Positions 42,862 through 52,087 of a stretch of DNA of 64,000 nucleotides are shown piece after piece. This DNA is from DATNPX01 sp036702975 (GTDB lineage Bacteria > Cyanobacteriota > Vampirovibrionia > Obscuribacterales > Obscuribacteraceae), in contig DATNPX010000033.1 in assembly GCA_036702975.1 (NCBI GenBank), forward strand, positions 94,419 through 158,418. The letters are read 5' to 3'. Position numbers and translations under genes: made by a program. Within the stretch, counting starts at the first letter, position 1. Each line of letters starts with the position of its first letter. The notes beneath the pieces are model-generated. The model ran no database searches, had not been told where the DNA came from, and worked only from the letters and a program-made list of their open reading frames with translations.

Positions 42862-45003
42862 TCAAGAAAAGAAGTTTGTTGGTAGCGTCAGCTGATAGGG
42901 CGCCGCGAACTCAGTTGGGTCAGCTTCCTTGACTGCGGGCTCTTTTGGTTCTTCTTTGATATGTTCTATTTCAGCGGATTTGCCTACTGTTTTCTTCCTC
43001 TTTGGCTTCGCTGCAAAGCTCTCTTGCTCAAATTCAAAATCGGCGCGCGCCGGCTGTTTTGTCTTGTTCGCGACTTTCTTCTCGCGCATCTCGACATTCA
43101 GTCCGGTATAGAATGAGTTGTCCAGGTCACCGAGCGTGCGTACCACTCGCATTGGTGGGAGACATTCCAGTAACTGTTTTCCGTAGGATTTGGTCGTCAG
43201 GCGAGGATCTAAAATGGAAACGATGCCTCGGTCGGTGTTGGTTCTAATCAAGCGTCCCATGCCTTGTTTGAGCCGCATCGTGGCATACGGCAGCGCTAGA
43301 TCGGCAAACCAACTACGTTCGTGATCTGCTTTTAGCGCTTCGCAGCGAGCTTCGTAAATTGGGTCGTCAGGCACTTGAAACGGTATTCTATCTATGATCA
43401 CACAACTCAGTTGATCTCCATCGATCGATACACCTTCCCAAAAACTGGAAGTGCCGAACAGTACTGCAGATGGTGTCTCTTTGAACCATTCGATCAACCT
43501 CGCACGCGGCATGTCGCCTTGTTTTTTGCAGGGATATGCCAAACCGGGTGCGAGCATATCGAAGGTGGCATTGAGAGCCGCTTTGCTGGTGAAGAGAACA
43601 AACGCGCGCCCTTCGGTTACGTCGAGAATTCGCTCGATTTCGCTCGATGCTCTGCTAAGAAACTGTTGGGAATTTGGTTCTGGCATATTTTGAGGCAAGT
43701 ATAACGCTGCCTGTTCTTCGTAATTAAACGGGCTCGCAATCCGGTTCTGTACGCAGTGGCCAAGACCTATGTTGCGTTTGAAGAACTGAAATGGATCTTT
43801 GCCTCCGGTCGCCAGTGTTGCAGACATCCAGATCGATGCTTCAAGACCCGGTTTCTCCAAAACATGACTGCGAATATATTCTGACGGGTCCAACGGCGCG
43901 GCAACCACTGCCACGCGAGGATTTTGAAAATCGCTCTTCTCAATCCAGAGTACCCACTCTGGAGATGGATCTGAAACTATCTCCAGTGCGCTGATATACG
44001 CATTGATAGTCGAAACTATCGCCTTCGCTTTTAGCTTGGCTTTCTCTCTGCCCATATCTGCATCGATCAGATTTTCGTAAGTCTGCTGGTCCAGCCAACT
44101 TTTAAGCATCTCGAGCGAAAGAATGAGATCCTGGGCCTCGTCTAATGGCTCACGTAGCCTGGTTCGTGAAAATGGGCACAGCGATATCAGATGTTGAAAG
44201 AAAAGGTTTCCTTCCCTTTCAATGTCGTGAATCATGCCGATCGGTGCACTAGCTTTCTTGATCGCTTTTGTGCAAAGTGCGCGTAGCCCGCGGTTGCTCA
44301 GTGTAAGGCTGAAAGCGTCGGTGGCGACGTCCGGCAGGTGATGCGCCTCGTCAACGATAAGCAAATCGTATTCTGGCAAGATGTTTCCCTGCGATGCCGC
44401 GTCTGCAAGGAGCAAAGCGTGGTTCACTACGACTATATTGGCTTGTTCAGCCTGTCTTCTCGTTTCAAAATAAAAGCACTCAAGAAATCTTGGGCAGCGA
44501 TTTCTCAGACAGTCATCACTATCGGAATTGATTTCGTTCCATGTTTCATAGTGCGGCACAAAATCCAGTTCAGAGATGTCACCCGTATCGGTGTTGTATA
44601 CCCAATCTGCTAACCGGTCGTCCAGCCCATTTTCGAGAATGTGCTCGTCCCAGCGCCGCAATCCGAGATAATTGCCCCGCCCTTTCATGAGCGCTACGTT
44701 TAGCTCGAAAGGCAACACTTTCTGCAACGCAGGAATGTCTTTCGCTATGTACTGTTCCTGCAAAGCGATGGTGGCGGTGGAGACCACTACCTTCTTGCCA
44801 GAAAGCGCAGCCGGAATTAGAGCGGCAAAGCTTTTGCCGGTTCCTGTGCCTGCTTCAAACACACCCGTTTGACCGGTGTTGAAAACGCGCTCGACTTCTA
44901 GCGCCAGTTGCAGCTGTTGTGAACGGTGTTCGTAGGCATCAAGTTGCCTCGACAGCCTATCAAATATCTCTTGTGTATCTACTTTTCGAGCAGCATCCGT
45001 CAC
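42862..45003 (-). CDS. dinG: DinG/XPD-type superfamily 2 helicase
   Basis: 713-residue DinG-like helicase. Walker A is EAGTGTGKS near residue 52, DEAH box LLIVDEAHHLPD near 218, motif III region SATLATGG near 400 and motif VI MKQGMGRLIRTNTDRG near 590. Three cysteines of the Fe-S cluster match E. coli DinG spacing (C-x4-C-x5-C, in DDCLRNRCPRFLEC), but the fourth, in the KGR-NYLC motif, is Gly here (MKGRGNYLGLRR), so a normal 4Fe-4S ligand set is absent. The C-terminal 60 residues are charged and disordered. The start is 3 nt after the LysM gene stop, so they form an operon. Confidence 0.88.
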   Translation of the reverse strand: MTDAARKVDTQEIFDRLSRQLDAYEHRSQQLQLALEVERVFNTGQTGVFEAGTGTGKSFAALIPAALSGKKVVVSTATIALQEQYIAKDIPALQKVLPFELNVALMKGRGNYLGLRRWDEHILENGLDDRLADWVYNTDTGDISELDFVPHYETWNEINSDSDDCLRNRCPRFLECFYFETRRQAEQANIVVVNHALLLADAASQGNILPEYDLLIVDEAHHLPDVATDAFSLTLSNRGLRALCTKAIKKASAPIGMIHDIEREGNLFFQHLISLCPFSRTRLREPLDEAQDLILSLEMLKSWLDQQTYENLIDADMGREKAKLKAKAIVSTINAYISALEIVSDPSPEWVLWIEKSDFQNPRVAVVAAPLDPSEYIRSHVLEKPGLEASIWMSATLATGGKDPFQFFKRNIGLGHCVQNRIASPFNYEEQAALYLPQNMPEPNSQQFLSRASSEIERILDVTEGRAFVLFTSKAALNATFDMLAPGLAYPCKKQGDMPRARLIEWFKETPSAVLFGTSSFWEGVSIDGDQLSCVIIDRIPFQVPDDPIYEARCEALKADHERSWFADLALPYATMRLKQGMGRLIRTNTDRGIVSILDPRLTTKSYGKQLLECLPPMRVVRTLGDLDNSFYTGLNVEMREKKVANKTKQPARADFEFEQESFAAKPKRKKTVGKSAEIEHIKEEPKEPAVKEADPTEFAAPYQLTLPTNFFS

Positions 45004-45006
45004 TGA

Positions 45007-45705
45007 TTACTGCACGGACGAATTCGTGGTGGCAGCAATTTGGTTCGACGCGCGATACTCAGGCAGAGTAATCTTCTGTCCGAGGCTCAGAACATTCGCA
45101 TTACGCATGTTGTTTGCTCTGCAAATTTCATCCAGCAGTCTGGGACTAACTCGTTTGTAGTTTCTTACTGCGATACCAGCGAGAGTGTCACCAGCTTGAA
45201 CTTGATAGGTCGGCGAACTGGGCACGAGAACGTCGCCCGATGCTGTCGCAGTTCCACCCGGGGCCACGGCTTGAGGAACACCAGCAACCATTACCTTGCT
45301 GTTGTCCGTGTTGGCTTTGGCTGTTGCGGTCAGGTGTTGTATGGAGAAGAACCCGCAGATGCCTACGATAGATGCGACGGCTCCTGCAGCGAACCCAACT
45401 GATATATAGAAGCTTGCAGACCGTTGAACTGTATGTTGAGGAAAATCGTGATGCACGCCTGGCCAGAGAGCTTCCAATTGGTCTGCCTTGGCTGGTTGTT
45501 GCTGTCGTTGTACTACCGCCGGGACCTCTTCGCGAGGCTCTTCAGCCCCTTCAGTTACTTGTCTTTGGTTGAATGCGCTGGACGACATGCTAACTGCAGC
45601 GTCCCTGGAGGGCAATTGAGTGTCCCTTAGATACTCGTGAATAGAATCAAAATCAATAGTTTCTCGTTCGCAATCTATTGTTGTTGTCATTTCTGTTAGT
45701 GCCAC
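45007..45705 (-). CDS. Membrane-anchored LysM protein
   Basis: 232 residues. A disordered N-terminal cytosolic part (about 1-95), one membrane segment (about 98-122, FYISVGFAAGAVASIVGICGFF), then an external linker and a C-terminal LysM domain (about 165-215, YQVQAGDTLAGIAVRNYKRV ... LGQKITLP). The GTG at 45705 is preferred over the ATG at 45690 because AAGG lies 6 nt upstream of it. Type II anchored peptidoglycan-binding protein. Its tight link to dinG is unusual. Confidence 0.82.
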   Translation of the reverse strand: MALTEMTTTIDCERETIDFDSIHEYLRDTQLPSRDAAVSMSSSAFNQRQVTEGAEEPREEVPAVVQRQQQPAKADQLEALWPGVHHDFPQHTVQRSASFYISVGFAAGAVASIVGICGFFSIQHLTATAKANTDNSKVMVAGVPQAVAPGGTATASGDVLVPSSPTYQVQAGDTLAGIAVRNYKRVSPRLLDEICRANNMRNANVLSLGQKITLPEYRASNQIAATTNSSVQ

Positions 45706-45782
45706 GGAATACCTTCTCTGTTAAATAGAGTTGACGCAGGTCAGACTTGGTTTGAATCAGCGATGTCAAACCGACGCTGCAT

Positions 45783-45810
45783 ATTATCTAACTTGTCACT
45801 AGAAAGTCAA
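45783..45810 (-). promoter_or_regulatory. Candidate sigma-70 promoter for the LysM-dinG operon
   Basis: On the minus strand, TTGACT (45805-45810, 5 of 6) and GATAAT (45783-45788, 5 of 6) are 16 nt apart, about 80 nt before the GTG of the LysM gene. Best box pair in the gap. Confidence 0.5.
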
Positions 45811-46201
45811 ACTCGCATGCGCTACCCGGAAAGGCTTACCAGTGCAGCGTTTGCTCGATCGTTTTACTATGATAAAGACCGCAAAAGCCCAACTGGGCGG
45901 GGTTTAGCCCACGACAGATTAATTAAATGACAAGCTCTTGTCATGTTTACATAGGCGGCTTTCTGCGCCCGAAAAATCCTATAAATACTGACTTATGGAG
46001 CTTCTATAGCCTTGAACGGAACACGTTACTCAAATGAGCAGCGCTTTACTTCTTAGCGATTGTTAGTCGAGTGCATACCTAATTGAATGAGGGCACATAT
46101 CGACTGATGGTTAGAGCAGGCTAATTTAGTCTGAAAATCTTGTGCAAATTTGTGTTGATTCTTTAATTTGAAAAACAATAAAGCTTTGCAAGGATGTTTT
46201 G
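45811..46201. other. Non-coding gap with two short hairpins
   Basis: Between the M16 peptidase 3' end and the LysM promoter. It holds GCCCAACTGGGC (about 45889) and a perfect 8-bp dyad ATGACAAG-CT-CTTGTCAT (45927-45944). No open frame with a ribosome site. Could be operator sites, an mRNA 3' end or a small RNA; sequence alone does not decide. Confidence 0.4.
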
Positions 46202-49200
46202 CTATTTTTCGTCTGAAGTTTCGCTTTCTGTGCCACCAGATTCGCTACCAACTGGTTCGGTTGTTGGTTTCACCACTGGTACCGTTCTGGAACCGCTGCC
46301 AGCCACAATGAGTACCGACTGGTCGGGCTTGAACTCTGTTTTGATGAAGTTGTTGATTGTCGCTAAATCTGTTGCACGCACTCGGGAAATAAGTTGCCAC
46401 GGAATATTCGATTCTGCATCTTGCAGATATTCAGTCAATACGTGCTTGGCTGTTTCGGCACAGGAAGGCATCATCCTGACGGGAATAGCTGAGGCGAGAT
46501 ATCGTTTCACTTCTGCCAACTCTTCTGCAGTAATTCCTGACTTAGCGAAACGTTTCAGCTCGGTCTGAATTGCGGTCGACGTTTTTTGAACCAGGTGCGG
46601 ATTTACCGGTACCGTCAAACTCCAGCTGACCATGTTCGATAGCGGCACATAGCGCGATTCCATATCTTCGAAGGCTAGATTGCTCTCTAAGTTGGGGTCT
46701 GTATTAAGCCGCTGCGCCAGCCTCGAGAAAATAGGATGATTGGTGAGCGCGCAATCAGCAATGAGCAGGGCGGCAAAGTCTTTCTTCTCCGATTGACTTG
46801 GCATTAGCCTTCCGACGGTTAGAAGGGTCTTCCCTTTAATATCTGAATCGGGCAGCGATACCTTTAAGACCTTGCGAGAATTCTCCGCAGCTAAGGGCAA
46901 GGCACCATGTTTGCTCGATGCGTTCGACCATCCGTCGAGGCTCCGCTCGATCTGCATAAAGGCAAGATCTGCTGCTATATCGCCTGCTACTACTATTACA
47001 GCTGAGTCTGGTGTCAAATGTTGACCGGCAAATTCTTTTAGGTCTGGGGCTTTCAGGCTGCTGACCGCATGTGCTTTTTCTCGTGGATCTGCCGGGAAGT
47101 ATGCTGAGCCCGGCTGCATGAAACTGCGCAAAAGCGCTCGGTTTACGCGGACATTAGTTGTGTCCTCTGATGATTTCGCTGTCGCATAAAAATCGTTCTT
47201 TGCCTTATCGCAATCTGCATCTTCAAAAGAAAGCCCTTTTAAGCAAGACCCGATCAGGTTCATTTCGCGCAAAAAATCTTTTGACAGGCACCGCGATTGG
47301 AAGTTTATGGTCTCGATGCTGTTTTCAAACTTCAGCATTGCCGGTTGAGATAAACCCATGTCTTCTTGCTGCTGTTGAATTTCATGGCGCGATGACTTTG
47401 CCGGACCATCATTCAACAGCTGAACCAAAAGCGCGGACAGTCCCTTTTTGTTGGTTGGCTCGAAAACATCGCCCGCTTTGATTGCGCCGGATATTTGAAC
47501 TATTGGAGCTAAGTGACTCTCCACGACCAGGACGGTGGTCCCGTTTTTGAGTACCTTTTTTTGTACAATCGGTGTGCCAGTCGCGGCTTTCTCAGTCGCG
47601 CCTGCTGTCTTACTTTCAGAAGTCCGAGTGGCGGCTCTACCGGTGCTTGAACCTGTCCCGGTTTTGTTCGCGTTAGACGCTGGTGAGGACTTTATGGTTG
47701 TAGAACCCGCGGTTGGCGATGAGCTGGTAGAGGCTGGGGTGTTGTTTGGCGTTGTGTTGGAACTCGAGCCGGTGCTGTCTCCCGATGGTGCTCCTTCAAA
47801 GGGTTTCGGTGGAGCGTTGTTGTCGGCTGGAGATTCTCCGGCGGATTGACCGCTGGACGGCGATGCTGAGCTTTCTACGGATGAGACTTTGGCGCCATTT
47901 TTGTTAGACGAACCAGAAGCACTGAAGGAGCCGGAAGATGCAGAAGACCCTGAAGCTGCAGAAGTCCACGAAGATGCAGAAGAGCTTTCGTCGGTTCCTG
48001 ATTGAGCCTCTGCAATCAAGAGTCTCTTCTTGCTCTCCAATTGCGCTGGCCATATGAATCTTTTCCCGTCGTCTTTATAACCCCAGGTTTGAGGAGCACC
48101 GTAAGTAGTGCTGATAGGTGTCTTCGGTATGGAGTAAATAGCGTTAGCAGGTGGTTTTGAAGGCGGTGCACTTTTGGGCGCCGAAGGACTGGCGGAAGGT
48201 GCCGGCTTCGCAGCAGGATTGGTGAGTATCCCGATCACTCGGCTATCAGGATTGAGATAGCGCTTTGATACGCGCAGCAAATCGGCCGCATTCACCGCTC
48301 GAATTTTGTCTATGCTTGTCCATCCTTTCACCCATGACTGCATGGTTTCACAATAACCAAGTTGGAAGCCAGCTTTATAAGGACCGTCGCGGTCGCTCAG
48401 AATTGCAAACTCTGCCTGGTTGCGTGCTCTGGAAAGTTCTACATCAGACACCGGAGTGGAACGTAGTTGGTTCACGACTGTATCCCAAGCGTCCAGAAGT
48501 TTCTGGGGACCACTACCCGTTGGAGCTGTGAGGTCGATGGTAAATAGTCCTGGGTCTTTTTTTATTTCAAAAGCCGATTTACCAAAACCAATACTTTTGG
48601 GGTCAATCAATTTCGTTTTTATACGACCAGAAATGGGCGCATTGAGCAGTTTCTCAAGAACGAACATGGGTGCTGCATCGGGGTCAGAAAAGGCAGGAGC
48701 ATGATAAGCAATCTGTACTTCGTCAATCTTTGAAGGTGTTCGAACGATGACACGACGTTCAGCCGATTGCGGTGATTCGGTTATACGCACCGCAGGCGGT
48801 ATTGCCGCACCTTTGGGAATCGTTCCGAACAGTTTTCCAATCACCGCTAGCGTTGGCTGGGTCTTAAAGTCTCCAACCAGCACCAGTGTGGCATTGTTCG
48901 GGCGGAAGTAGCGCTCGTAGAACTCTTTTGCATCTTTAGCCGTTAACGATTCAAGGTCCTGCTTCCAGCCCTGAGGTGGGTTGCGATATGGATGCTGAAT
49001 AAAAGCTGCTGCTCGAACTTCGCGAGCAAGATTATTACTTGGATCTTTTGCATTCTCATCGAGCTCGTTTCTGACTCTCCCAATCTCTTCATTCAGGTCA
49101 GCTTGGGAGAAGACTGCGCTCTTCATTCTTTCGGACTCTATCTTCAAGCCCAAGTCGACCTTGCTGGCAGGCAAAGTCTCGTAAAATGAGGTGAAATCAT

Positions 49201-49621
49201 CGCTTGTGAAACCATTGAACTGGCCACCGTTTCGCACAATGGTGGCGCCGAGTTCTCCTTTTCTGTATTGACCAACCGTCTGGAATAGGAGATGCTCCAC
49301 GATATGGCTGAGCCCTGTTAGCCCAGGCTGCTCGTTTCTTGCACCGACGCGATACCAGACCATCGTCGAAATAACAGGCAATGAGTGATCTTCGAGCAAA
49401 ATGATGCGCAGGCCATTTGGCAATGAGTACTGCTGTGGTTGATTAGGTTTTGATGGTGTCGAAATTTTCTCCAGTGCCGCACTCGGAAGTGCCGGCATCG
49501 CGCTCATTCCTAATGAAATGAGGCAGAGTGCAGCTAAGACTACGAGGATTCTCTTAAGTGAGTCTGATTTTCTATCAACGGTGCCACATGGTGGTGTTGA
49601 TGATTTGAACGGGCGAGGCAT
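46202..49621 (-). CDS. Secreted M16 zinc peptidase, two-domain fusion
   Basis: 1139 residues. A basic/hydrophobic N-terminus (about 24-50) is a likely signal anchor or peptide. The first M16 half starts near 65 (YSLPNGLRIILLEDHSLP) and has the active HIVEH (HxxEH, 105-109) with the third ligand Glu in EEIGRVRNELDEN. A Ser/Ala/Gly/Thr-rich linker (about 540-680) leads to a second M16 half (VLKNGTTVLVVESHLAPIV) that lacks HxxEH (LSALLVQLLNDG) and has the C-terminal R/Y-type domain. Active plus inactive halves in one chain is the standard M16 plan; the long disordered linker is not. Likely periplasmic processing peptidase. Confidence 0.87.
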   Translation of the reverse strand: MPRPFKSSTPPCGTVDRKSDSLKRILVVLAALCLISLGMSAMPALPSAALEKISTPSKPNQPQQYSLPNGLRIILLEDHSLPVISTMVWYRVGARNEQPGLTGLSHIVEHLLFQTVGQYRKGELGATIVRNGGQFNGFTSDDFTSFYETLPASKVDLGLKIESERMKSAVFSQADLNEEIGRVRNELDENAKDPSNNLAREVRAAAFIQHPYRNPPQGWKQDLESLTAKDAKEFYERYFRPNNATLVLVGDFKTQPTLAVIGKLFGTIPKGAAIPPAVRITESPQSAERRVIVRTPSKIDEVQIAYHAPAFSDPDAAPMFVLEKLLNAPISGRIKTKLIDPKSIGFGKSAFEIKKDPGLFTIDLTAPTGSGPQKLLDAWDTVVNQLRSTPVSDVELSRARNQAEFAILSDRDGPYKAGFQLGYCETMQSWVKGWTSIDKIRAVNAADLLRVSKRYLNPDSRVIGILTNPAAKPAPSASPSAPKSAPPSKPPANAIYSIPKTPISTTYGAPQTWGYKDDGKRFIWPAQLESKKRLLIAEAQSGTDESSSASSWTSAASGSSASSGSFSASGSSNKNGAKVSSVESSASPSSGQSAGESPADNNAPPKPFEGAPSGDSTGSSSNTTPNNTPASTSSSPTAGSTTIKSSPASNANKTGTGSSTGRAATRTSESKTAGATEKAATGTPIVQKKVLKNGTTVLVVESHLAPIVQISGAIKAGDVFEPTNKKGLSALLVQLLNDGPAKSSRHEIQQQQEDMGLSQPAMLKFENSIETINFQSRCLSKDFLREMNLIGSCLKGLSFEDADCDKAKNDFYATAKSSEDTTNVRVNRALLRSFMQPGSAYFPADPREKAHAVSSLKAPDLKEFAGQHLTPDSAVIVVAGDIAADLAFMQIERSLDGWSNASSKHGALPLAAENSRKVLKVSLPDSDIKGKTLLTVGRLMPSQSEKKDFAALLIADCALTNHPIFSRLAQRLNTDPNLESNLAFEDMESRYVPLSNMVSWSLTVPVNPHLVQKTSTAIQTELKRFAKSGITAEELAEVKRYLASAIPVRMMPSCAETAKHVLTEYLQDAESNIPWQLISRVRATDLATINNFIKTEFKPDQSVLIVAGSGSRTVPVVKPTTEPVGSESGGTESETSDEK

Positions 49622-49739
49622 TATTAGTTGGTAAATTGTTTAGCTAGCTGTTGTTTTATAGATTTCGTCGCTAGTTTAACTTTGCTCTGCTGCCGGGTCG
49701 CAATGCTTTGTCATATATAATGTTGCAAAGTGAGAGCTG

Positions 49740-49869
49740 CTGCCGGCAATAAAGTGCGGCAGACGGGCTTTTTGGGCATCCTTGCCAAAATCCGGCATGT
49801 ATCCATTACGCAACTTTTGGCAGCTGGAATCTCCCTTAAGTGATAATATTTCGCAATAAGTTCTTAAGG
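49740..49869 (+). promoter_or_regulatory. Leader of feoB-like gene with three inverted repeats
   Basis: In the 260 nt between the divergent M16 and FeoB-like genes: CTGCCG/CGGCAG (49740-49762) followed by a T5 run at 49769-49773, TGCCAAAA/TTTTGGCA (49783-49822), and CCTTAAG/CTTAAGG (49834-49869) enclosing GATAAT. The last abuts the AGAGG ribosome site. A TATAAT is at 49716-49721. This could be a metal-regulated operator or attenuator; none matches a full Fur or DtxR box. Confidence 0.4.
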
Positions 49870-49882
49870 CTCAGAGGCACTC

Positions 49883-51907
49883 TTGTCACCAGAAGTCGCT
49901 CAAGAAGTTAGCGCTGTTTCGGCTATTGCTGCCAGGAAGATCGTTCTGGCGGGCAATCCTAATGTTGGAAAATCCGTAATTTTCAATGCTCTGACCGGTT
50001 TGAGCGCTGATGTATCGAACTATCCCGGCACAACAATCGATGTTGCGCGTGGTAAGTTGGGCGCCGACGACCTTGCTGATACTCCTGGAGTATACGGAGT
50101 GTCGAGCTTCAATGATGAAGAGCGCGCAGCTCGCCGCATGATTTTAGAATCGGAGATCATCGTCAATGTTATTTCGGCGTTGAGTCTTGACCGTGATCTG
50201 TTTTTGACTCTGCAGCTCATTGACATGGGCAAACCCATGTTGCTTGTTATCAATCAGTGGGACGAGGCGATGCATCGCGGACTGCTTATCGACAAGCCGC
50301 TGCTTTCAAATCTGCTCGGTATTCCTGTCATTTCTTGCGTTGCTGTGCGCAAGGAGGGCATCGATGAAATTCGCAGGAGCATAAATTCTGCGGAGCCAGG
50401 TAATGTGAGCGATGAGCTGCGTCAAATTCTAGCTCCATTGTTAGAGCAAGGAATAGATCAAGCGCATGCGCTTTTGATTGCCGAAGGTGATGAACCGACT
50501 GCCACCGTATGCAATGTCAAGCCTGGATCTGACCGCTCCGCTATTTATGGCTCGCGTAGAGTCCTGACGAATGACATTTTTGAACAGTGCGTTAGTGTTC
50601 CAAGTAAAGCGGTCAATTTTTCTGTCAAGCTCGGACGCTTTTTGCTGCACCCCGTATATGGTGCCGTCGTTGCGTTTGCCGTTTGCTATTTCTTGTTCTA
50701 CCAGGTACTCGGTGTTTGGATCGCCGGAAACCTGGTCGACTTGACGGAAAAGAAGACAATGAAGGTCTACTACGAGCCTGTTGTTCGTAGGTTGGTGGCA
50801 ACTGTTTTTCCGTGCGAAATCACTGTTGGCGATGCTAAGTTTGATTTCCCGTCGGGAACGATCGCTCAAAAGGAACAGGCGTCCTTAGCAGATGCAGCGA
50901 TTAAGAACGCGAAAACCGATGAGGTGACCTTTGATTTTTGGAAGGAGCACAATCTCCTTTCAGCTGTCGGTAATATACTGGTGGGCGAGTACGGGTTGGT
51001 TACTCTCACAGTCACCTATTTGCTCGGGCTCTTGTTTCCGCTGGTGGTCGGCTTCTATTTAGGGCTTTCCTTGCTGGAAGACTCTGGGTACTTGCCGCGC
51101 CTTGCTGTTCTGGTCGATCAATTGATGAATAAGATCGGTTTGAACGGAAGGGCGATCATTCCATTGATTCTTGGACTCGGATGCGTAACGATGGCGACTA
51201 TAACAACTCGCTTGTTGAGCACGCGTCGAGAAAAAATCATTGCCACTGCGCTTCTTGGTGTGGCAATTCCGTGTTCGGCACAGCTCGGAGTAGTATCTGG
51301 CACTCTGGCTAGAGTCGGTGGTATCACCGCTTGGGTTGTGTATGGAACAGTAGTTGCCGGAATTCTTGCCGCTACCGGATTGCTACTGAATATGGTGCTG
51401 CCCGGAAAATCCGGCGGGCTTTTGATCGACATTCCGCCGATGCGAATGCCTCGCGCTGACAATGTTTTTAAGAAGACGTGGTCCAAATCTATAAGCTTCT
51501 TGCAAGATGCAACACCGATGTTTTTTGTCGCGGGCTTTGCCGTGACCATTGCTCAAATGCTCGGCTTGTTGGACTTGTTTATTAAGCTTCTGCAACCGAT
51601 TACAGTCAACTGGCTCCACCTGCCCAACGACCCTCGCATAGCCACAACTTTTATATTGGGCATTGTCAGGCGGGATTTTGCTTCGTTCGGGCTGACCGAA
51701 GTGCCGCTCACTCCGGTTCAGGCCGTGACAGCGATGATCGTTATCACCCTATTCGTTCCTTGTATAGCAACTGTAGGAGTGATGATTAAGGAACGGGGTC
51801 CGAAGATTGCGCTTTCAATTTGGTTCGGGTCATGGGTGGCTGCTTTTGCCATTGGTGGGTTGCTGTCCCGGGCACTGCCTCTTCTGTTCAAAGCGGTCGG
51901 AAGCTAG
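49883..51907 (+). CDS. feoB: FeoB-like ferrous iron (or related metal) transporter
   Basis: 674 residues; start TTG with AGAGG 5 nt upstream. N-terminal G domain: G1 GNPNVGKS, G2 NYPGTT, G3 DTPG, G4 NQWD, G5 SCVA. Then the helical spacer and about ten membrane segments. In the gate regions the usual GFGCNVPAI is GLGCVTMAT and the usual CSARLPVY is CSAQLGVVS, so it belongs to a variant subgroup. E. coli FeoB is 773 residues; the shorter length fits the subgroup. No feoA is seen next to it. Fe2+ is the expected substrate but the changed gate leaves room for another metal. Confidence 0.88.
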   Translation: MSPEVAQEVSAVSAIAARKIVLAGNPNVGKSVIFNALTGLSADVSNYPGTTIDVARGKLGADDLADTPGVYGVSSFNDEERAARRMILESEIIVNVISALSLDRDLFLTLQLIDMGKPMLLVINQWDEAMHRGLLIDKPLLSNLLGIPVISCVAVRKEGIDEIRRSINSAEPGNVSDELRQILAPLLEQGIDQAHALLIAEGDEPTATVCNVKPGSDRSAIYGSRRVLTNDIFEQCVSVPSKAVNFSVKLGRFLLHPVYGAVVAFAVCYFLFYQVLGVWIAGNLVDLTEKKTMKVYYEPVVRRLVATVFPCEITVGDAKFDFPSGTIAQKEQASLADAAIKNAKTDEVTFDFWKEHNLLSAVGNILVGEYGLVTLTVTYLLGLLFPLVVGFYLGLSLLEDSGYLPRLAVLVDQLMNKIGLNGRAIIPLILGLGCVTMATITTRLLSTRREKIIATALLGVAIPCSAQLGVVSGTLARVGGITAWVVYGTVVAGILAATGLLLNMVLPGKSGGLLIDIPPMRMPRADNVFKKTWSKSISFLQDATPMFFVAGFAVTIAQMLGLLDLFIKLLQPITVNWLHLPNDPRIATTFILGIVRRDFASFGLTEVPLTPVQAVTAMIVITLFVPCIATVGVMIKERGPKIALSIWFGSWVAAFAIGGLLSRALPLLFKAVGS

Positions 51908-51999
51908 TTTTTGGCAATATTCTTCAATCGTGTTTACCATTCAAAATTTTGCCGTTCCCTTGTAATATAATCGGTTCGAGAAGCTTACCGCTTCCTCAT

Positions 52000-52076
52000 G
52001 GCAGGCGTCGCCAAGTGGTTAAGGCCCCGGTTTGTGGTACCGGTATTCGGGGGTTCAAGTCCCCTCGTCTGCCCCA
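52000..52076 (+). tRNA. tRNA-His (GTG)
   Basis: Anticodon stem CCGGT/ACCGG with loop TTGTGGT gives GTG. Acceptor GCAGGCG/CGTCTGC, with the tRNA-His-specific extra G at -1 (base 52000) pairing with discriminator C73. CCA is encoded (52074-52076). T arm GGGGG-TTCAAGT-CCCCT. Stands alone after feoB, at the left border of a region of decayed recombinases. Confidence 0.95.
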
Positions 52077-52087
52077 TCTTTTATCTA

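Noticed and set aside
49834..49869. Fur box before feoB
   Set aside because: GATAAT is present inside the inverted repeat but the 19-bp Fur consensus matches at only about half of its positions.
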